Shown piece by piece: positions 29,165 through 39,988 of a stretch of 64,000 nt of DNA. Numbering within the stretch: position 1 is the first letter of the stretch; every line of letters begins with the position of its first letter. Under the pieces are notes generated by a model, which saw only the letters and a program-made list of their open reading frames with translations, was not told the DNA's origin and did not search any database. Source of the DNA: Methanothermus fervidus DSM 2088 (GTDB lineage: Archaea > Methanobacteriota > Methanobacteria > DSM-2088 > Methanothermaceae); NCBI GenBank assembly GCA_000166095.1, contig CP002278.1, forward strand, positions 1,179,343 to 1,243,342. The letters run 5' to 3'. The position numbers were made by a program, and so were the translations under genes.

Positions 29165-29353
29165 TTTTTCACCTTTCTTTTTTACTAAAAAATCTGGTAA
29201 AATAAATTTATCAAAATGAAAAATCTTCTTTTTTAACTGTATTAGTGATTTTGAAGTGAAAAAATTATTTAAGTTTTTTCATTGAAAATAATAATTCTCT
29301 ACACAAATAGACTAAAAAATCATTGACAAATAAATTACACATTGAGGGGTATG

Positions 29354-30715
29354 ATGGACATTGGAAAATTAGAAAAATTAACTTTGGAGTTAGAGAAAAA
29401 AGTTGAATATGTTGATGTTAGTGCAACTCAAATATCTACAAATTCCATTGTTATGAAGGATGGAAACATTCAAGAAATAAAATCAGGGATTGAAAGTGGT
29501 ATAAGAGTGAGAGTAATTAAAAATGGAATGTGGAAGATAGGATTTTTTAGGGGCACTGATGATATAGATTATATGTATAAAAGAATGGTTAAGGTAGTTG
29601 GTTCAGGCAGTGTTGCATTAGCAAAATGTGATCCAATAGTCGGCAATTTTAAATCACCAATGAAAATAAATCCTTCTGATGTACCGATAGATGAAAAAAA
29701 GGAAATGGTAGTGGAAGTTGAAAAAGCTGCAAATATTAAAAAGGTTGTAAGCACCGCAGTAAATTATGTAGATGTAAATGTAAAAAATGTATTCTTAAGT
29801 TCTGAAGGTGCAAACGCTAGTAAAAATGAATCTAAAGTTGCATTATTTATCAATGCAGTTGCATCTGATGGTAAAACCTTACAATTTAGCAGTGATAGAA
29901 TTGGAAATGTTGGTGGATTTGAAATTATTAAACAAGCTGATTTAGAAAAACTTGGCAGAAAAGTTGGAAAAAATGCTGTAGAGCTGTTATCTGCTGAATC
30001 ACCGCCTTCAGGTAGATTTACAATTGTAACAGATTGTGAACTCACAGGAGTTTTTATACATGAAGCTGTTGGACATGCATCAGAAGCAGACATTGTCCTT
30101 AAAAATGATTCTATTTTAAAAAACAAAATTGGGAAGAAAATAGGATCTGAATTAGTTACAATAATTGATGATCCAACTACTAATGGATTTGGATATTATG
30201 TATATGATTCTGAAGGTGTGAAGGCATCTCCAACAACAATTATGAAAAATGGTATTTTAAAATCCTTTATAAATTCCAGAGAGACTGCTTATCAATTAAA
30301 TATGAATCCTACTGGAAATGCAAGAGCAGCTTTTGGCCACGAACCTCTTGTTAGAATGAGTAATACTTATTTGAAGCCCCGAGATCAAAGCTTCGATGAA
30401 TTAATTGAAGATGTTAAAGAAGGAGTATATCTAAAAGGTTCAAGAGGAGGACAAGTAGATACTACTCGAGGTACATTCCAATTTAATGCTGAGAGATCAT
30501 TTAAAATTGAAAATGGGAGGATAACTACTCCATTAAGAGATGTATCGATGTCTGGTAATATACTAGAAGTTCTTAAAAACGTCGATGCTGTTGGCTCAGA
30601 TTTTAAAATTAATGCTGGTTTTTGTGGAAAATATGGACAGACAGTAGCCGTAGGTGATGGGGGCCCACACATAAGAATTAAAAATGTGTTGATAGGTGGA
30701 AAAAATGTTATCTGA
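29354..30715 (+). CDS. tldD: TldD family metalloprotease
   Basis: A member of the TldD/PmbA (modulator of DNA gyrase) family, which cleaves small peptides. The zinc motif HEAVGH (within [15 protein letters not shown]) is present near residue 235. The C-terminal part has [13 protein letters not shown] and [18 protein letters not shown], typical of TldD. The ribosome binding site GAGGGG suggests ATG 29354; ATG 29351 and TTG 29342 are alternatives. The 189-base gap upstream to trkA holds A/T-rich promoter-like sequence for both genes and nothing else I can recognise. Confidence 0.94.
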   Translation: MDIGKLEKLTLELEKKVEYVDVSATQISTNSIVMKDGNIQEIKSGIESGIRVRVIKNGMWKIGFFRGTDDIDYMYKRMVKVVGSGSVALAKCDPIVGNFKSPMKINPSDVPIDEKKEMVVEVEKAANIKKVVSTAVNYVDVNVKNVFLSSEGANASKNESKVALFINAVASDGKTLQFSSDRIGNVGGFEIIKQADLEKLGRKVGKNAVELLSAESPPSGRFTIVTDCELTGVFIHEAVGHASEADIVLKNDSILKNKIGKKIGSELVTIIDDPTTNGFGYYVYDSEGVKASPTTIMKNGILKSFINSRETAYQLNMNPTGNARAAFGHEPLVRMSNTYLKPRDQSFDELIEDVKEGVYLKGSRGGQVDTTRGTFQFNAERSFKIENGRITTPLRDVSMSGNILEVLKNVDAVGSDFKINAGFCGKYGQTVAVGDGGPHIRIKNVLIGGKNVI

Positions 30716-31268
30716 AGAAGAAGGTGAATTTTTAATAAAATTAGCAAGAAAAAGTATAGAAGAATATGTAAAGAATGGTAAAAAAATAGATCCTCCAAAA
30801 GAACTTCCTAAATCACTAACAGAGAAGAGAGGAGTATTTGTAACATTGAAAAAAAATGGTGAGTTGAGAGGTTGTATTGGATATCCAGAGCCAATAAAAC
30901 CTTTGGCAGAGGCAACAATTGATTCTGCAATATCTTCTGCGACATCTGACCCAAGATTTCCACCACTTAAGCCTGCAGAATTAAAAGAGATATCTATTGA
31001 GGTAAGTGTTTTAACAAAACCAAAACTTGTGGAAGTAGAAAATCCACAAGAATATCTCAAAAAAATAAAAATAGGTAAGGATGGTATAATTGTTGAAAAA
31101 GGCTTTAACAAGGGTTTATTACTACCACAAGTTCCAGTAGAACAGAATTGGGATGTAGAAGAATTTTTATGCAATGCATGCATGAAAGCAGGATTGCCAC
31201 CTGATTGTTGGTTTGATTCTGAAACTCGGATATATAAGTTTCAAGCACAGATATTTGAGGAGAAATAA
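30705..31268 (+). CDS. AMMECR1 domain protein
   Basis: A 187-residue protein with the AMMECR1 hallmark ELRGCIGYP near residue 50, then [12 protein letters not shown] and [18 protein letters not shown]. The family is conserved from archaea to humans; the invariant LRGCIG suggests an enzymatic or RNA-related role that is still unknown. The start ATG 30705 follows a GGTGG site within the end of tldD. Confidence 0.93.
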   Translation: MLSEEEGEFLIKLARKSIEEYVKNGKKIDPPKELPKSLTEKRGVFVTLKKNGELRGCIGYPEPIKPLAEATIDSAISSATSDPRFPPLKPAELKEISIEVSVLTKPKLVEVENPQEYLKKIKIGKDGIIVEKGFNKGLLLPQVPVEQNWDVEEFLCNACMKAGLPPDCWFDSETRIYKFQAQIFEEK

Positions 31269-31270
31269 AT

Positions 31271-32278
31271 GTGATAATACCGGACATACCTACCTACAAA
31301 GAAATTTTAGATAAAGCATTTAGTAGAGCTAGGAAATCTGGAGAAAAATTAAGGACGCTTAGAATACCAAGAAATGTGAAATATAGACGTATAGAAGAGA
31401 CTAAAATTCAAACTGCATGTGATGTAATGATTTCTACCCTTAAACGTATTTTGGATAAGACACCAATAATTGATGAACTTCCAGAATTTTATCAAGATTA
31501 TATTGATGTTACTGTAGGCATTGATGAATTAAAGAAATCTCTAGGTGCTATAAATCGAGCAATTAAAATAATATCACAATTAAAAAGAGAATACACAAAG
31601 CGTATAAAATTTTCAAGTCCTAAAGAAGCATATAAATTAAGAAGGGAAATATATGGGAGAATATCTTCCGTTATAAAAGAAATAAAAGATGATCTTGATT
31701 TTTTAGATTTTGCAAAAAATAGGTTAAAAAACATGCCTACTATAGATTTTGATGCAGTAACTGTTGTAATTGCAGGTTATCCAAATGTAGGTAAATCAAC
31801 TTTGTTAAGAAAACTTACTGGAGCAAATCCTGAAGTTGCTGAATATCCTTTCACAACGAAAGGTATACAGATAGGGTATAGAAAAATTGGGTGGGGAAAA
31901 CTACAGGTTGTGGATACTCCAGGATTGTTGGATAGACCTGTAGATAAAATGAATGAAATAGAATTACAAGCGTTAGTAGCTCTTGAAAACCTTGCAGATC
32001 TTATGATTTTCATTTTTGATCCCTCTGAAACTTGTGGATACCCATTAGAAAAACAATTTGCATTATATAAAAATTTAAGGAAAGTTTTTAATGTTCCTAT
32101 AATTTCTGTTTTTAATAAAATAGATTTGGTAGAAAATCTTAAATATTTGAAAAAATATATTAACAAAGTAGAAAATCCAATTTTAGTATCTGCTACAGAA
32201 GGAAAAGGACTAAAAAAATTAATAGCTAAGTTGGAGGAATTGTATGAAAGATTGGAAAGAAAAATTTGGAAAACCTGA
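31271..32278 (+). CDS. Nog1-like GTPase (Obg family)
   Basis: A 335-residue GTPase. A helical N-terminal domain (about 1-160) precedes the G domain with GYPNVGKST (G1), the TTKG switch, DTPGLLD (G3) and NKIDLV (G4). Eukaryotic Nog1 acts in 60S ribosome maturation, and the archaeal protein is presumed to aid large-subunit assembly. Translation begins at GTG 31271, 2 bases after the AMMECR1 stop, with a GGAG site. Its end overlaps hsp20. Confidence 0.92.
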   Translation: MIIPDIPTYKEILDKAFSRARKSGEKLRTLRIPRNVKYRRIEETKIQTACDVMISTLKRILDKTPIIDELPEFYQDYIDVTVGIDELKKSLGAINRAIKIISQLKREYTKRIKFSSPKEAYKLRREIYGRISSVIKEIKDDLDFLDFAKNRLKNMPTIDFDAVTVVIAGYPNVGKSTLLRKLTGANPEVAEYPFTTKGIQIGYRKIGWGKLQVVDTPGLLDRPVDKMNEIELQALVALENLADLMIFIFDPSETCGYPLEKQFALYKNLRKVFNVPIISVFNKIDLVENLKYLKKYINKVENPILVSATEGKGLKKLIAKLEELYERLERKIWKT

Positions 32279-32720
32279 AGAGTTCTTCAGGAGGAGAGGC
32301 TTTATGATAGATAAAATGATGGAAGACATGATAAACACAATGAAAAAGATGCATGAAGAGTTTGAAAGAAGATTGTCAGAATATACAGAATTTTTACCAG
32401 CTAAACCTTCTGTTGACGTTATTGATGCTGAAGACAAGATAATAGTTAAAACTGATCTTCCTGGTGTAAAAAAGGAAGATTTAGATGTAAAGGTTTCAGA
32501 AGATACTGTAACAATTAGTGCTAATGTTAGGGAAGAATTAGAAGTTGAAAAAGGAAACTACTTTAAAAAAGAGAGAAGATATGGAGAAGCTCACAGGGAA
32601 GTAAAATTACCAGCAAAAGTTAAACCAAAAGAAGCTAAAGCAAAATTTGAAAATGGAGTATTAACAATAGAAATTCCTAAAAAAGAAGTAAAGGAAAAAG
32701 TTAGTGTTAAAATCGAGTAA
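32244..32720 (+). CDS. hsp20: Small heat shock protein (Hsp20/alpha-crystallin)
   Basis: A 158-residue chaperone. An N-terminal helical arm is rich in Met and charged residues. The alpha-crystallin domain (about 50-145) starts PSVDVIDAEDKIIVKTDLPG and ends with the conserved NGVLTIEIPKK, followed by a short IxI-like tail (VSVKIE). The ATG lies inside the last 35 bases of the Nog1-like gene, after a GGAGG site. Confidence 0.94.
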   Translation: MKDWKEKFGKPEEFFRRRGFMIDKMMEDMINTMKKMHEEFERRLSEYTEFLPAKPSVDVIDAEDKIIVKTDLPGVKKEDLDVKVSEDTVTISANVREELEVEKGNYFKKERRYGEAHREVKLPAKVKPKEAKAKFENGVLTIEIPKKEVKEKVSVKIE

Positions 32721-33327
32721 CTTGCTGCATTATATACTTCATAACCTCTTTATCTTTTTTTGTTCCAACTTTTTTAACGAGTTTTTTCATTTCTTTTATA
32801 CGTTCTATATACCTTTCTCTAGTCTTTTTATCAGCAATTTTAAACCTACTTGAATATATTAAAGATTCAATTATTGCATAAGTTGCGCGATTCAATGGTT
32901 TAATGCAATTTTTCATGATAATTTCTTTAACTTTTGCATTTACTAAGTATAGAGTAGATTTTCCCAATGAATCTTTTTTATTTATTTTTCTTGTTTTATA
33001 AACAACGTTTGTGAAAAATGCATCTGCATCTTTTAAAACGACATATCCTTTATATTTTTTAAAATAATTAAGTTTTAAATCTGTAAATGTTGACAATGCA
33101 AAAATGCATGGATCATCTAAAATGTTAACTGCAAATTTTCCTTCTCTTAATATATTATTGAGAGTGTGTGTGCCTTCATAGAGGTATAAGGTTATTTCTT
33201 TTTCATTTCTACATAATACACCAATTGGCGCTGCATTACCACTTCCATCTTCATTTACTGTTGTAACTATTGTTTCATAAAGTGCTCCCCGCTCCATTTT
33301 TAATTTACTTAGTCCTAAATTTTGCAT
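32707..33327 (-). CDS. DUF447 family (predicted FMN-binding) protein
   Basis: A 206-residue protein of the DUF447 family, whose members have a flavin-reductase-like split barrel. The segment LYETIVTTVNEDGSGNAAPIGV at the N-terminus and the following strands fit that fold. The C-terminal 60 residues are helical and basic. It overlaps the end of hsp20 by 14 bases on the opposite strand, and its ATG overlaps the stop of the DUF2124 gene (TAATG). Confidence 0.85.
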   Translation of the reverse strand: MQNLGLSKLKMERGALYETIVTTVNEDGSGNAAPIGVLCRNEKEITLYLYEGTHTLNNILREGKFAVNILDDPCIFALSTFTDLKLNYFKKYKGYVVLKDADAFFTNVVYKTRKINKKDSLGKSTLYLVNAKVKEIIMKNCIKPLNRATYAIIESLIYSSRFKIADKKTRERYIERIKEMKKLVKKVGTKKDKEVMKYIMQQVTRF

Positions 33328-33785
33328 TATTTAAGCACCGAACCTTTAATTACAGCATCAATAATACAATCAAAATTTATTTCTTTATGCCAGCCAGCTT
33401 TTCTAAATACATCCATAAAACAAGCCCCTATAATTTTACCTTCCTCTGTCAAAACATTGTTTATTAACTTTTTAACTTCTTCAACATCTACACCAATTTT
33501 CGGCATTGCAAGACCGCCAAGCAACACTAAAGCATCTGCTTTTGCTTCAACCTTCTCACCTAATTCTACGCCATAAGAAGTCAAAATTAATTTCCTTGCC
33601 TTTTTTACATCAGTATTGGGGATAAATATATTATCTTTATCCCTTAATGCATATGCAAACAATTGTGCAAATGGTGTACAAACTCCTGGAACACCAGCAT
33701 AAGCAATTTTTTTACAACCCCCCACTGCCTCTTTCAATGCATTAAGATTTCCTTTTATGCCTTTAAATTCACTTATCTTCTTCAA
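33327..33785 (-). CDS. DUF2124 family protein
   Basis: A protein of about 152 residues from an archaeal family of unknown function. A Rossmann-like order of strands is visible: KIAYAGVPGVCTPF, NIFIPNTD, DALVLLGGLAMPKIGV and IIGACFMDVFR. The TATA box at about 33815-33822 places the transcript start near 33797. The GGTGAG site then points to TTG 33785 as the start, though TTG 33797 is open too. It is coupled to the DUF447 gene. Confidence 0.78.
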   Translation of the reverse strand: MKKISEFKGIKGNLNALKEAVGGCKKIAYAGVPGVCTPFAQLFAYALRDKDNIFIPNTDVKKARKLILTSYGVELGEKVEAKADALVLLGGLAMPKIGVDVEEVKKLINNVLTEEGKIIGACFMDVFRKAGWHKEINFDCIIDAVIKGSVLK

Positions 33786-33855
33786 TTCTCTCACCAAAAA
33801 ATATTTTTTATTATTTATAAAAAAACGGTATTGATAAATTTTAGGATTGGTTCAT

Positions 33856-34413
33856 ATGAAAGAAATTGTCATGCTTAAAAAAGCATTAAAAATATTAACA
33901 TACTCTAAAGCTTTTGCTTTTCTTATACCTGAAACAGGGACAAATATTGTAATGTCAAAGAAAAATCCAAAAAATAAGGAAGATATAGCAGGGATTCCAG
34001 GAAGAATAAGAAAATTTAAGGATAAAGCTATAGTATGTGAAGATCCAAAATTTGGCGCTTCCTCACATCTCGCAAATTTGATTTTGACATTGCAAAAATA
34101 CGATCCTGAAAAAAGAAGTGCTATAAACATTAAATATGATAAAAAAATTATTAAAATAGCTAAGGATATAAACTTAACAATATCAAGTTATGATAGAAGA
34201 GAGGAGCCAAAGAAAATTAAGGAAAAGGAAGGAAGTACGATATCTTGGGGTGCCAAAGCAGCTATAGACAAAATTGGCCAAATTCCAGATTTAATATATC
34301 ACAAAGGAGATTGGGGAAAAGAACCAATGATAAATATTGTTGGGACTGATCCAATCAATTTAGCTAAGTTAACAGTAAAAATTGCCAAAATTTATGTTGG
34401 TGAAAAGATATGA
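33856..34413 (+). CDS. ThiN domain protein (thiamine-phosphate synthase type)
   Basis: A 185-residue stand-alone ThiN domain. ThiN, often fused to ThiD in archaea, makes thiamine phosphate from HMP-PP and HET-P. Motifs are [36 protein letters not shown] and [16 protein letters not shown]. It may be a regulator or the catalytic domain on its own. The ATG at 33856 is preceded by AGGATTGG. Its stop overlaps the start of the SIS gene. Confidence 0.82.
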   Translation: MKEIVMLKKALKILTYSKAFAFLIPETGTNIVMSKKNPKNKEDIAGIPGRIRKFKDKAIVCEDPKFGASSHLANLILTLQKYDPEKRSAINIKYDKKIIKIAKDINLTISSYDRREEPKKIKEKEGSTISWGAKAAIDKIGQIPDLIYHKGDWGKEPMINIVGTDPINLAKLTVKIAKIYVGEKI

Positions 34414-35417
34414 AATATAAGATGTATAATGAACTTCAAGACCAACCAAAATCTATTATAAATACTTTAAAACATGAAAAGTCCCATATGAAGGAAATTT
34501 CTGAAAAATTTAAAGATTTTGACAAAATATATCTTGTTGGATGTGGTAGTTCCTTGTCAACTTGTTATTCTGTCAGAGATGCATTGTCAATGCTCTATGA
34601 CACAAATATCGAAGTATTTACAGGATATGAGTTTTTTTATCATAAAAAAATTTCAAATAAAAATGCAGGAGTAATTTTTACCTCACAATCTGGGGAAACT
34701 GTAGATACAATAGCTGCTCTCAGAAAATCACAAAAAATAGGAATTGAAAATGTGGTAATAACAAACGAAAAAAATAGTACGATGGCTAAAGAGTGCAATG
34801 ATGTCATATTAACAAGATGTGGTCGTGAAAGTGCAATTGTGGCAACCAAAACATATGTAACACAACTTTTCTCACTTTATTATATATTGTTTGGAATGAA
34901 AGAAAATAAAAAAATAATAAAGGAGTTAGAAGCTCTGCCAAAAATTCTTAGGAAGATTATTGATGAGAGTGAGGAAAAAAACAAAATATTAGCTAAAAAA
35001 TACAAAGATAAAGAAATATTTTATTGTATTGGCAGTGGACCAAATTATGGTCTTGCATATAAATTGGCAATGACTATGTTAATGGAAGGTGCCCACAAAC
35101 ATGCATGCCCTCTATATTCTGGTGAATTTAAACATAGCTTAGTTGAAAGAATTGAGAATGGAATTCCAGTAATAATATTAAATGCAGATTTTCCAGGCGA
35201 TAAATTAACAATTCAGGCACTGGAATTCTGTAAAAAAGTAGGTGCTGACGTATTATTATATGATATGAAGGATTATTGCGACATAGATAAATTACTTTCG
35301 CCATTTGTTTTAGTTTGTCCTTTAGAGTGGTTTGTATATTATTTGGCACACTATAATGGTAAAGATCCAGGTAGTACGCGCCATATAGATAAAATAAGAA
35401 ATAATGATGATTTATAA
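34410..35417 (+). CDS. Double-SIS-domain sugar-phosphate isomerase-like protein
   Basis: A 335-residue protein with two SIS domains and no glutaminase domain. The first has [13 protein letters not shown] and the phosphate-binding [10 protein letters not shown]. The second has [18 protein letters not shown] and GEFKHSLVE. The layout equals the isomerase half of GlmS, or FrlB-like deglycases and AgaS-type enzymes. The substrate is unknown. It is translationally coupled (4-base overlap) to the ThiN gene. Confidence 0.85.
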   Translation: MKYKMYNELQDQPKSIINTLKHEKSHMKEISEKFKDFDKIYLVGCGSSLSTCYSVRDALSMLYDTNIEVFTGYEFFYHKKISNKNAGVIFTSQSGETVDTIAALRKSQKIGIENVVITNEKNSTMAKECNDVILTRCGRESAIVATKTYVTQLFSLYYILFGMKENKKIIKELEALPKILRKIIDESEEKNKILAKKYKDKEIFYCIGSGPNYGLAYKLAMTMLMEGAHKHACPLYSGEFKHSLVERIENGIPVIILNADFPGDKLTIQALEFCKKVGADVLLYDMKDYCDIDKLLSPFVLVCPLEWFVYYLAHYNGKDPGSTRHIDKIRNNDDL

Positions 35418-35431
35418 GGGGATGTGGAAAT

Positions 35432-35632
35432 ATGGGTAACCTTAGGTATTTAGTTATTTTAATTCTTTTTATAGCGGTTATTGCCTTTATTTGTGGTTCA
35501 GTAGTTGGAATTGTTATCGGAATTTCTGAAAACTTCAAAAATTATGGAACCATGAAAATAAACCAATACAATATAACATTTCCATTTCATCTAACTAAAG
35601 TTATGGAAAATTCTTTCTGCTTAGAAAAATAG
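35432..35632 (+). CDS. Small single-pass membrane protein
   Basis: A 66-residue protein. A hydrophobic helix spans residues 5-31 (YLVILILFIAVIAFICG and the following Gly/Val/Ile-rich part). A polar extracytoplasmic tail with two possible N-glycosylation sites and a Cys near the C-terminus follows. A good GGGGATG site precedes the ATG. It sits between the SIS gene and argJ on the same strand. No family was recognised. Confidence 0.6.
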   Translation: MGNLRYLVILILFIAVIAFICGSVVGIVIGISENFKNYGTMKINQYNITFPFHLTKVMENSFCLEK

Positions 35633-35643
35633 GAAGGGATAAA

Positions 35644-36822
35644 TTGCAAAGGGTAAATGGTGGAGTATGCACAGTCAAAAACATTAAAGCATCAGGATGT
35701 AAAAATGGAAAACATGGTGTTGGAATTTTATTAACAAAAAATTGTGAGGCTGCAGGGGTTTTTACAAAAAATAAAATAAAAGCAGCCCCTGTTAGATTAA
35801 CAAAAAAAGTATTAAGAGATGGGAAACTTTCTGCAATAGTTGCCAATAGTGGCAATGCAAATTGTTTTACAGGTAAAAAAGGCATGGAAGATGCTATAAA
35901 AATGCAGGAAATAACTGCTGAGAAACTAAATTTAGATCCAAATGAGGTTGCAGTTGCATCAACAGGTATAATTGGTTTAAGAATGCCAATGGAAAAAATA
36001 ATTCCTCTTATAAATAAAGCATCTTTAAAATTAAATAATTCCCCAAAAGCTTCAAGAAAATTTGCAAAAGCAATAATGACAACAGATACATTTCCAAAAG
36101 AGTTCGCTGTTGAATTCAGGCTTAAAAATGGTGAAAAATGTAGAATTGGTGGAGTAGCTAAAGGTGCTGGTATGATATCTCCAAATATGGCTACTATGTT
36201 ATCCTTTATAACCACAGATATAGATGCTAGCGCAGATGAATTATATGAGTCTCTAAAGATTGCTGTAGATCGTAGTTTTAATATGGTGGTTGTTGATGGC
36301 GATCAAAGCACTAATGACATGGTATTAATTTCTTCAACTAGAGAATCTGGAGAAATTGATGAAAAGTTTCAAACAGCTTTAAATTTTCTTTGTGAAGAGT
36401 TAGCTAAGATGATAGCAAAGGATGGAGAAGGTGCAACAAAATTCATAGAAGTTATAGTTAAAAATGCAAAATCGTCTGAAGATGCAAAGAAAATTGCCAA
36501 ATCCATTGTGTCTTCTCCACTTGTTAAGACAGCTGTTTTTGGATCTGATCCAAATGTAGGTAGAATAATAGCAGCCATAGGATCAACAAATTGCGATGTT
36601 AAGGAAGAAAAAATAAATATAAGATTAAAATCTGTTACAGATGTTAACATTGTTAAAAATGGTGAAATAATAAAAAGTAAAATACCCTATGCAAGAAAAG
36701 TAATGAATGAAAAAGAAATTAAAATTATTGTGGATTTAAAGTTTGGAAATTCCTCAGCAAAGGCATATGGTTGTGATTTAACATATGATTATGTTAAAAT
36801 AAATTCAGAATACAGTACGTGA
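35644..36822 (+). CDS. argJ: Glutamate N-acetyltransferase ArgJ
   Basis: It transfers the acetyl group from N-acetylornithine to glutamate in the recycling arginine pathway. It is a self-cleaving Ntn-type enzyme: the [16 protein letters not shown] segment holds the Ala-Thr scissile bond whose Thr becomes the nucleophile. Other family blocks are [17 protein letters not shown] and [14 protein letters not shown]. There are 392 residues. Translation starts at TTG 35644, preceded by GGAAGGGAT. argB follows after 4 bases. Confidence 0.96.
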   Translation: MQRVNGGVCTVKNIKASGCKNGKHGVGILLTKNCEAAGVFTKNKIKAAPVRLTKKVLRDGKLSAIVANSGNANCFTGKKGMEDAIKMQEITAEKLNLDPNEVAVASTGIIGLRMPMEKIIPLINKASLKLNNSPKASRKFAKAIMTTDTFPKEFAVEFRLKNGEKCRIGGVAKGAGMISPNMATMLSFITTDIDASADELYESLKIAVDRSFNMVVVDGDQSTNDMVLISSTRESGEIDEKFQTALNFLCEELAKMIAKDGEGATKFIEVIVKNAKSSEDAKKIAKSIVSSPLVKTAVFGSDPNVGRIIAAIGSTNCDVKEEKINIRLKSVTDVNIVKNGEIIKSKIPYARKVMNEKEIKIIVDLKFGNSSAKAYGCDLTYDYVKINSEYST

Positions 36823-36826
36823 TAAA

Positions 36827-37708
36827 ATGGCAAAAAAAATAGAAGTTCTTATTGAAGCATTGCCATACATCAAGAAATTTCATAAGAAAAAAATGCTAAT
36901 AAAATACGGTGGACATGCAATGATAGATGAAGATATAATGAATTCAACTGCAAGAGACATTGTTTTACTTAAATATGTAGGAATAGAGCCTGTTGTTGTG
37001 CATGGTGGAGGTCCAGAGATATCTAGGGCTATGAAAAAAATGGGTAAAAAACCTAAATTTATAGACGGATTACGAATCACTGATGAAGAAACAATGGATA
37101 TTGTTAAAATGGTCTTGGTTGGAAAAATAAATACTGCAATAGTTGGTACTATATGTTTCCATGGAGGCAAGGCCGTAGGATTATCAGGAAAAGATGGCCA
37201 ATTGTTAATTGCAAGAAAAAAAGCTCCTCAAGTAATTACAGATAAGAGTGGTAAAAAAAGAAAAATAGACCTTGGCTTAGTTGGTGAAATCGAAGAAATA
37301 AGACCATCTATAATAAATTTACTTACAGAAAATGATTATATTCCTGTTATATCCCCCGTGGGCGTAGATAGAAATGCTAACACTTTAAATTTAAATGCAG
37401 ATACAGTAGCTGGTGAAATTGCAAGTAAAATAAATGCAGAAAAATTGATAATTTTAACTGACGTGCCTGGGATATTGGAAGATCCTAAAGATCCAGAAAC
37501 ACTCATTAAAAAACTTACAGTAGAAGAATTACAAGAATTGATTAAAAATGGAACTATAAGAGGAGGAATGGTTCCAAAGGCGTTGACATGTATTGAAGCT
37601 TTGAATTCTGGAGTATCTTCAGCTCATATAATTGATGGACGCATTAAACATTCATTGTTGTTGGAGATATTTACTGATGAAGGAATTGGAACTATGATAG
37701 TTCCATAA
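36827..37708 (+). CDS. argB: Acetylglutamate kinase
   Basis: It phosphorylates N-acetylglutamate, the second step of arginine synthesis. Motifs are the N-terminal [44 protein letters not shown] and [10 protein letters not shown]. There are 293 residues, the normal length. The C-terminal 17 bases overlap the convergent dehydrogenase gene. Confidence 0.97.
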   Translation: MAKKIEVLIEALPYIKKFHKKKMLIKYGGHAMIDEDIMNSTARDIVLLKYVGIEPVVVHGGGPEISRAMKKMGKKPKFIDGLRITDEETMDIVKMVLVGKINTAIVGTICFHGGKAVGLSGKDGQLLIARKKAPQVITDKSGKKRKIDLGLVGEIEEIRPSIINLLTENDYIPVISPVGVDRNANTLNLNADTVAGEIASKINAEKLIILTDVPGILEDPKDPETLIKKLTVEELQELIKNGTIRGGMVPKALTCIEALNSGVSSAHIIDGRIKHSLLLEIFTDEGIGTMIVP

Positions 37709-38681
37709 TTTTCTTTTTTATTTCCTCAGCCATCTCCATAGTCTTAAGATTTCCACCAAGATCAGGAGTTACCTTTCCCTCCCTAAGGACCTCAATCAAA
37801 GCATTCTCAACCAAATCACCTTCTCTCTCAAATCCAAGATGCCTCAACATCATAACTGAGGATAGGATCATTGCAGTTGGATTTGCAATCCCTTTACCTG
37901 CAATATCTGGAGCAGATCCATGTACAGGTTCGAAAAGCGAATTTTTTTCACCTATATTTGCAGATGGTGCCAATCCAAGACCACCAACTAAACCAGCAGC
38001 CTCATCAGAAAGTATGTCCCCATATAGATTTGTTGTGACCAAAACATCAAAATCTTGTGGTTTTGTTATTAGGTAGAGGGCCATTGCATCAACATAAACA
38101 TCCTCAGCTTCAATCTCTGGATATCCTTCAGCAACCTCATAAAATACTTCCCTAAACAACCCATCTGTCTTCTTAAGGACATTTGCTTTATGTACAGCAG
38201 TAACTTTTTCATTTGCAATTTTGAATGCAAACTCACAAATCCTTTCACATGCTTTCCTAGTTATAACTCTAACAGCTTCAGCTCCTTCATCTGTATATCT
38301 CTCTATTCCAGAATATAGGCACTCTGTATTCTCTCTCACTATTGTTAAGTCTATATCTTTCCTAATACATTCTATTCCAGGATAGCATTTAACTGGTCTT
38401 ACATTTGCGAAGAGGTCTAGTTCTTTTCTTAAAGTTATTATTGCACTTTTTTGTCCAGGAACTGTAGTGACAGCTCCAAATAAAATAGCATCGGATTTTT
38501 TTGCCTTTTTTAAGCTTTCATCAGGTAAAGTATCTCCATATTTTTTAAAACATTCATAACCAGCATATGCTTCTATAAATTTTATGTTGAGGTCTAGGAT
38601 GGAAAGCACTGATAATGCGGCATCCATGACTTCCTTCCCTATTCCATCTCCTTTAATAACTACAACCTTTTTCTTTCCCAT
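37692..38681 (-). CDS. Isopropylmalate/homoisocitrate dehydrogenase family enzyme
   Basis: An NAD(P)-dependent beta-decarboxylating dehydrogenase with GDGIGKEV, the IVRENTE substrate loop, [28 protein letters not shown] and [18 protein letters not shown]. It could be LeuB (leucine synthesis) or AksF (homoisocitrate dehydrogenase of coenzyme B synthesis); I cannot choose from sequence alone. I start at ATG 38681 rather than TTG 38693. Base composition is clearly higher in G+C than in the neighbouring arg genes. Confidence 0.9.
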   Translation of the reverse strand: MGKKKVVVIKGDGIGKEVMDAALSVLSILDLNIKFIEAYAGYECFKKYGDTLPDESLKKAKKSDAILFGAVTTVPGQKSAIITLRKELDLFANVRPVKCYPGIECIRKDIDLTIVRENTECLYSGIERYTDEGAEAVRVITRKACERICEFAFKIANEKVTAVHKANVLKKTDGLFREVFYEVAEGYPEIEAEDVYVDAMALYLITKPQDFDVLVTTNLYGDILSDEAAGLVGGLGLAPSANIGEKNSLFEPVHGSAPDIAGKGIANPTAMILSSVMMLRHLGFEREGDLVENALIEVLREGKVTPDLGGNLKTMEMAEEIKKKIMELS

Positions 38682-38735
38682 ATTCTCAACCAAATTTTTT
38701 ATTCATAACTAAATTTAAGGTCAGTTGTGAAAATA

Positions 38736-38745
38736 AGTATATAGT
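38736..38745 (+). promoter_or_regulatory. TATA-like box upstream of the PII-like gene
   Basis: AGTATATAGT lies about 55 bases before the ATG at 38792. It is flanked by a small inverted repeat (AAGT and ACTT). The predicted leader would be about 30 bases and contains AGGTGAG. Confidence 0.4.
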
Positions 38746-38791
38746 AACTTATGTGAAGTGGTAATGTAATGGATGGAAGTAGGTGAGTCAC

Positions 38792-39121
38792 ATGAAAGTT
38801 CATTTACAAATTTTTGTTGAGATAGAAAATTTGGGACGTGTAATAAATATACTTTCTAAGGAAGGAGTTACAGGATTTTATTTAATTGAATATAGGGGAG
38901 TATCTCCACAGGAATGGGAAGGTTTTACAATTCAAGAAGATCCAAAATCTGTTGTATCATTTATTAAAGATGTTGCACAAAATGCTATACTGGTATCTTG
39001 TGTAGTTGATAAAGAAAAGGCATATGATATTAGAAAAGAAATAAACAGGAAATTAAGCGATGTAAAATATACAATAATGGAAATTCCAATAAAAAGCATT
39101 GTTGTAAATTTTGCTGATTAG
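38792..39121 (+). CDS. PII-like (Nit_Regul_Hom) protein
   Basis: A 109-residue protein resembling the archaeal family of nitrogen-regulatory PII homologues. A ferredoxin-like pattern is visible: KVHLQIFVEIENLGRVINIL, FYLIEYRGVSP, AILVSCVVDKEKAYDIRKEI and KYTIMEIPI. The T-loop uridylylation Tyr motif of true PII is not evident. The start ATG 38792 follows AGGTGAG. Its ligand is unknown. Confidence 0.75.
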   Translation: MKVHLQIFVEIENLGRVINILSKEGVTGFYLIEYRGVSPQEWEGFTIQEDPKSVVSFIKDVAQNAILVSCVVDKEKAYDIRKEINRKLSDVKYTIMEIPIKSIVVNFAD

Positions 39122-39130
39122 GTGATAAGT

Positions 39131-39982
39131 ATGAAAGCTGTGATACCTGCGGCGGGATTAGGTACTAGACTTTTACCAATTACTAAAGCGCAGCCAAAGG
39201 AAATGTTACCTGTTTTTGATAAACCGGCTATTCAATATGTTGTAGAGGAGGCTGTGGCAGCAGGAATTGATGATATACTTATAATAACTGGTAAAGGTAA
39301 AAGATCAATAGAAGATCATTTTGATAGATCTTTTGAATTAGAATATTTTTTAAAAAAGAATAATAAAAATGAGATGCTTAATGAAATTGAAGAAATTTCA
39401 GAATTAGCTGATATTTATTATGTAAGACAAAGAGAACAAAAAGGATTAGGGGATGCTATATATTGTGCGCGTAAGCATGTTGATGGAGAAACATTTGCTG
39501 TATTGTTGGGAGATACAATAACATATTCTAAGACACCATGCATTAAAAAATTAATGGAGATGTATAAGATATACAAATCCAGTATTGTAGCTGTTGAAGA
39601 GGTTCCAAGAAAAAAAGTAAGTAGGTATGGAATAATAAAGGGAAAAGAATTGAAAAAAAATATTTATTTGGTTGAAGACATGGTTGAAAAACCTAAAATT
39701 GAGGAAGCACCGTCAAACCTAGCTATAATTGGTAGATATATCCTTGAACCAGAAATATTTGATTGTATAAAAGAAACAGGTCCAGGAGTTGGTGGTGAAA
39801 TACAACTAACAGATGCAATGAGATTGCTAGATAGAGTATATGCTTACAAGTTTTCTGGGAAAACATATGATATTGGAAATAAAATAGATTGGCTAAAAAC
39901 TTCTATAGAATTTGCACTTAGAGAAAAAGATATTAAAGAAAAACTAAAACCTTGGCTTTCAAAAATTATTAAACAAAACTAA
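39131..39982 (+). CDS. galU: UTP-glucose-1-phosphate uridylyltransferase
   Basis: A 283-residue sugar nucleotidyltransferase that makes UDP-glucose for glycans. Motifs are PAAGLGTRLLPITKAQPKEM (nucleotide binding), KPAIQYVVEEAVAAG, FAVLLGDTI (metal Asp), VEDMVEKP and GGEIQLTDAM. The start ATG 39131 follows AGGTGAT at the end of the PII-like gene. Confidence 0.96.
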   Translation: MKAVIPAAGLGTRLLPITKAQPKEMLPVFDKPAIQYVVEEAVAAGIDDILIITGKGKRSIEDHFDRSFELEYFLKKNNKNEMLNEIEEISELADIYYVRQREQKGLGDAIYCARKHVDGETFAVLLGDTITYSKTPCIKKLMEMYKIYKSSIVAVEEVPRKKVSRYGIIKGKELKKNIYLVEDMVEKPKIEEAPSNLAIIGRYILEPEIFDCIKETGPGVGGEIQLTDAMRLLDRVYAYKFSGKTYDIGNKIDWLKTSIEFALREKDIKEKLKPWLSKIIKQN

Positions 39983-39988
39983 TAAAAA

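Noticed and set aside
29165-29353. The longest non-coding gap (189 bases) as a possible small RNA
   Set aside because: It is uniformly A/T-rich with no G-C-rich stem such as a stable RNA of a thermophile should show; promoters for trkA and tldD explain it.
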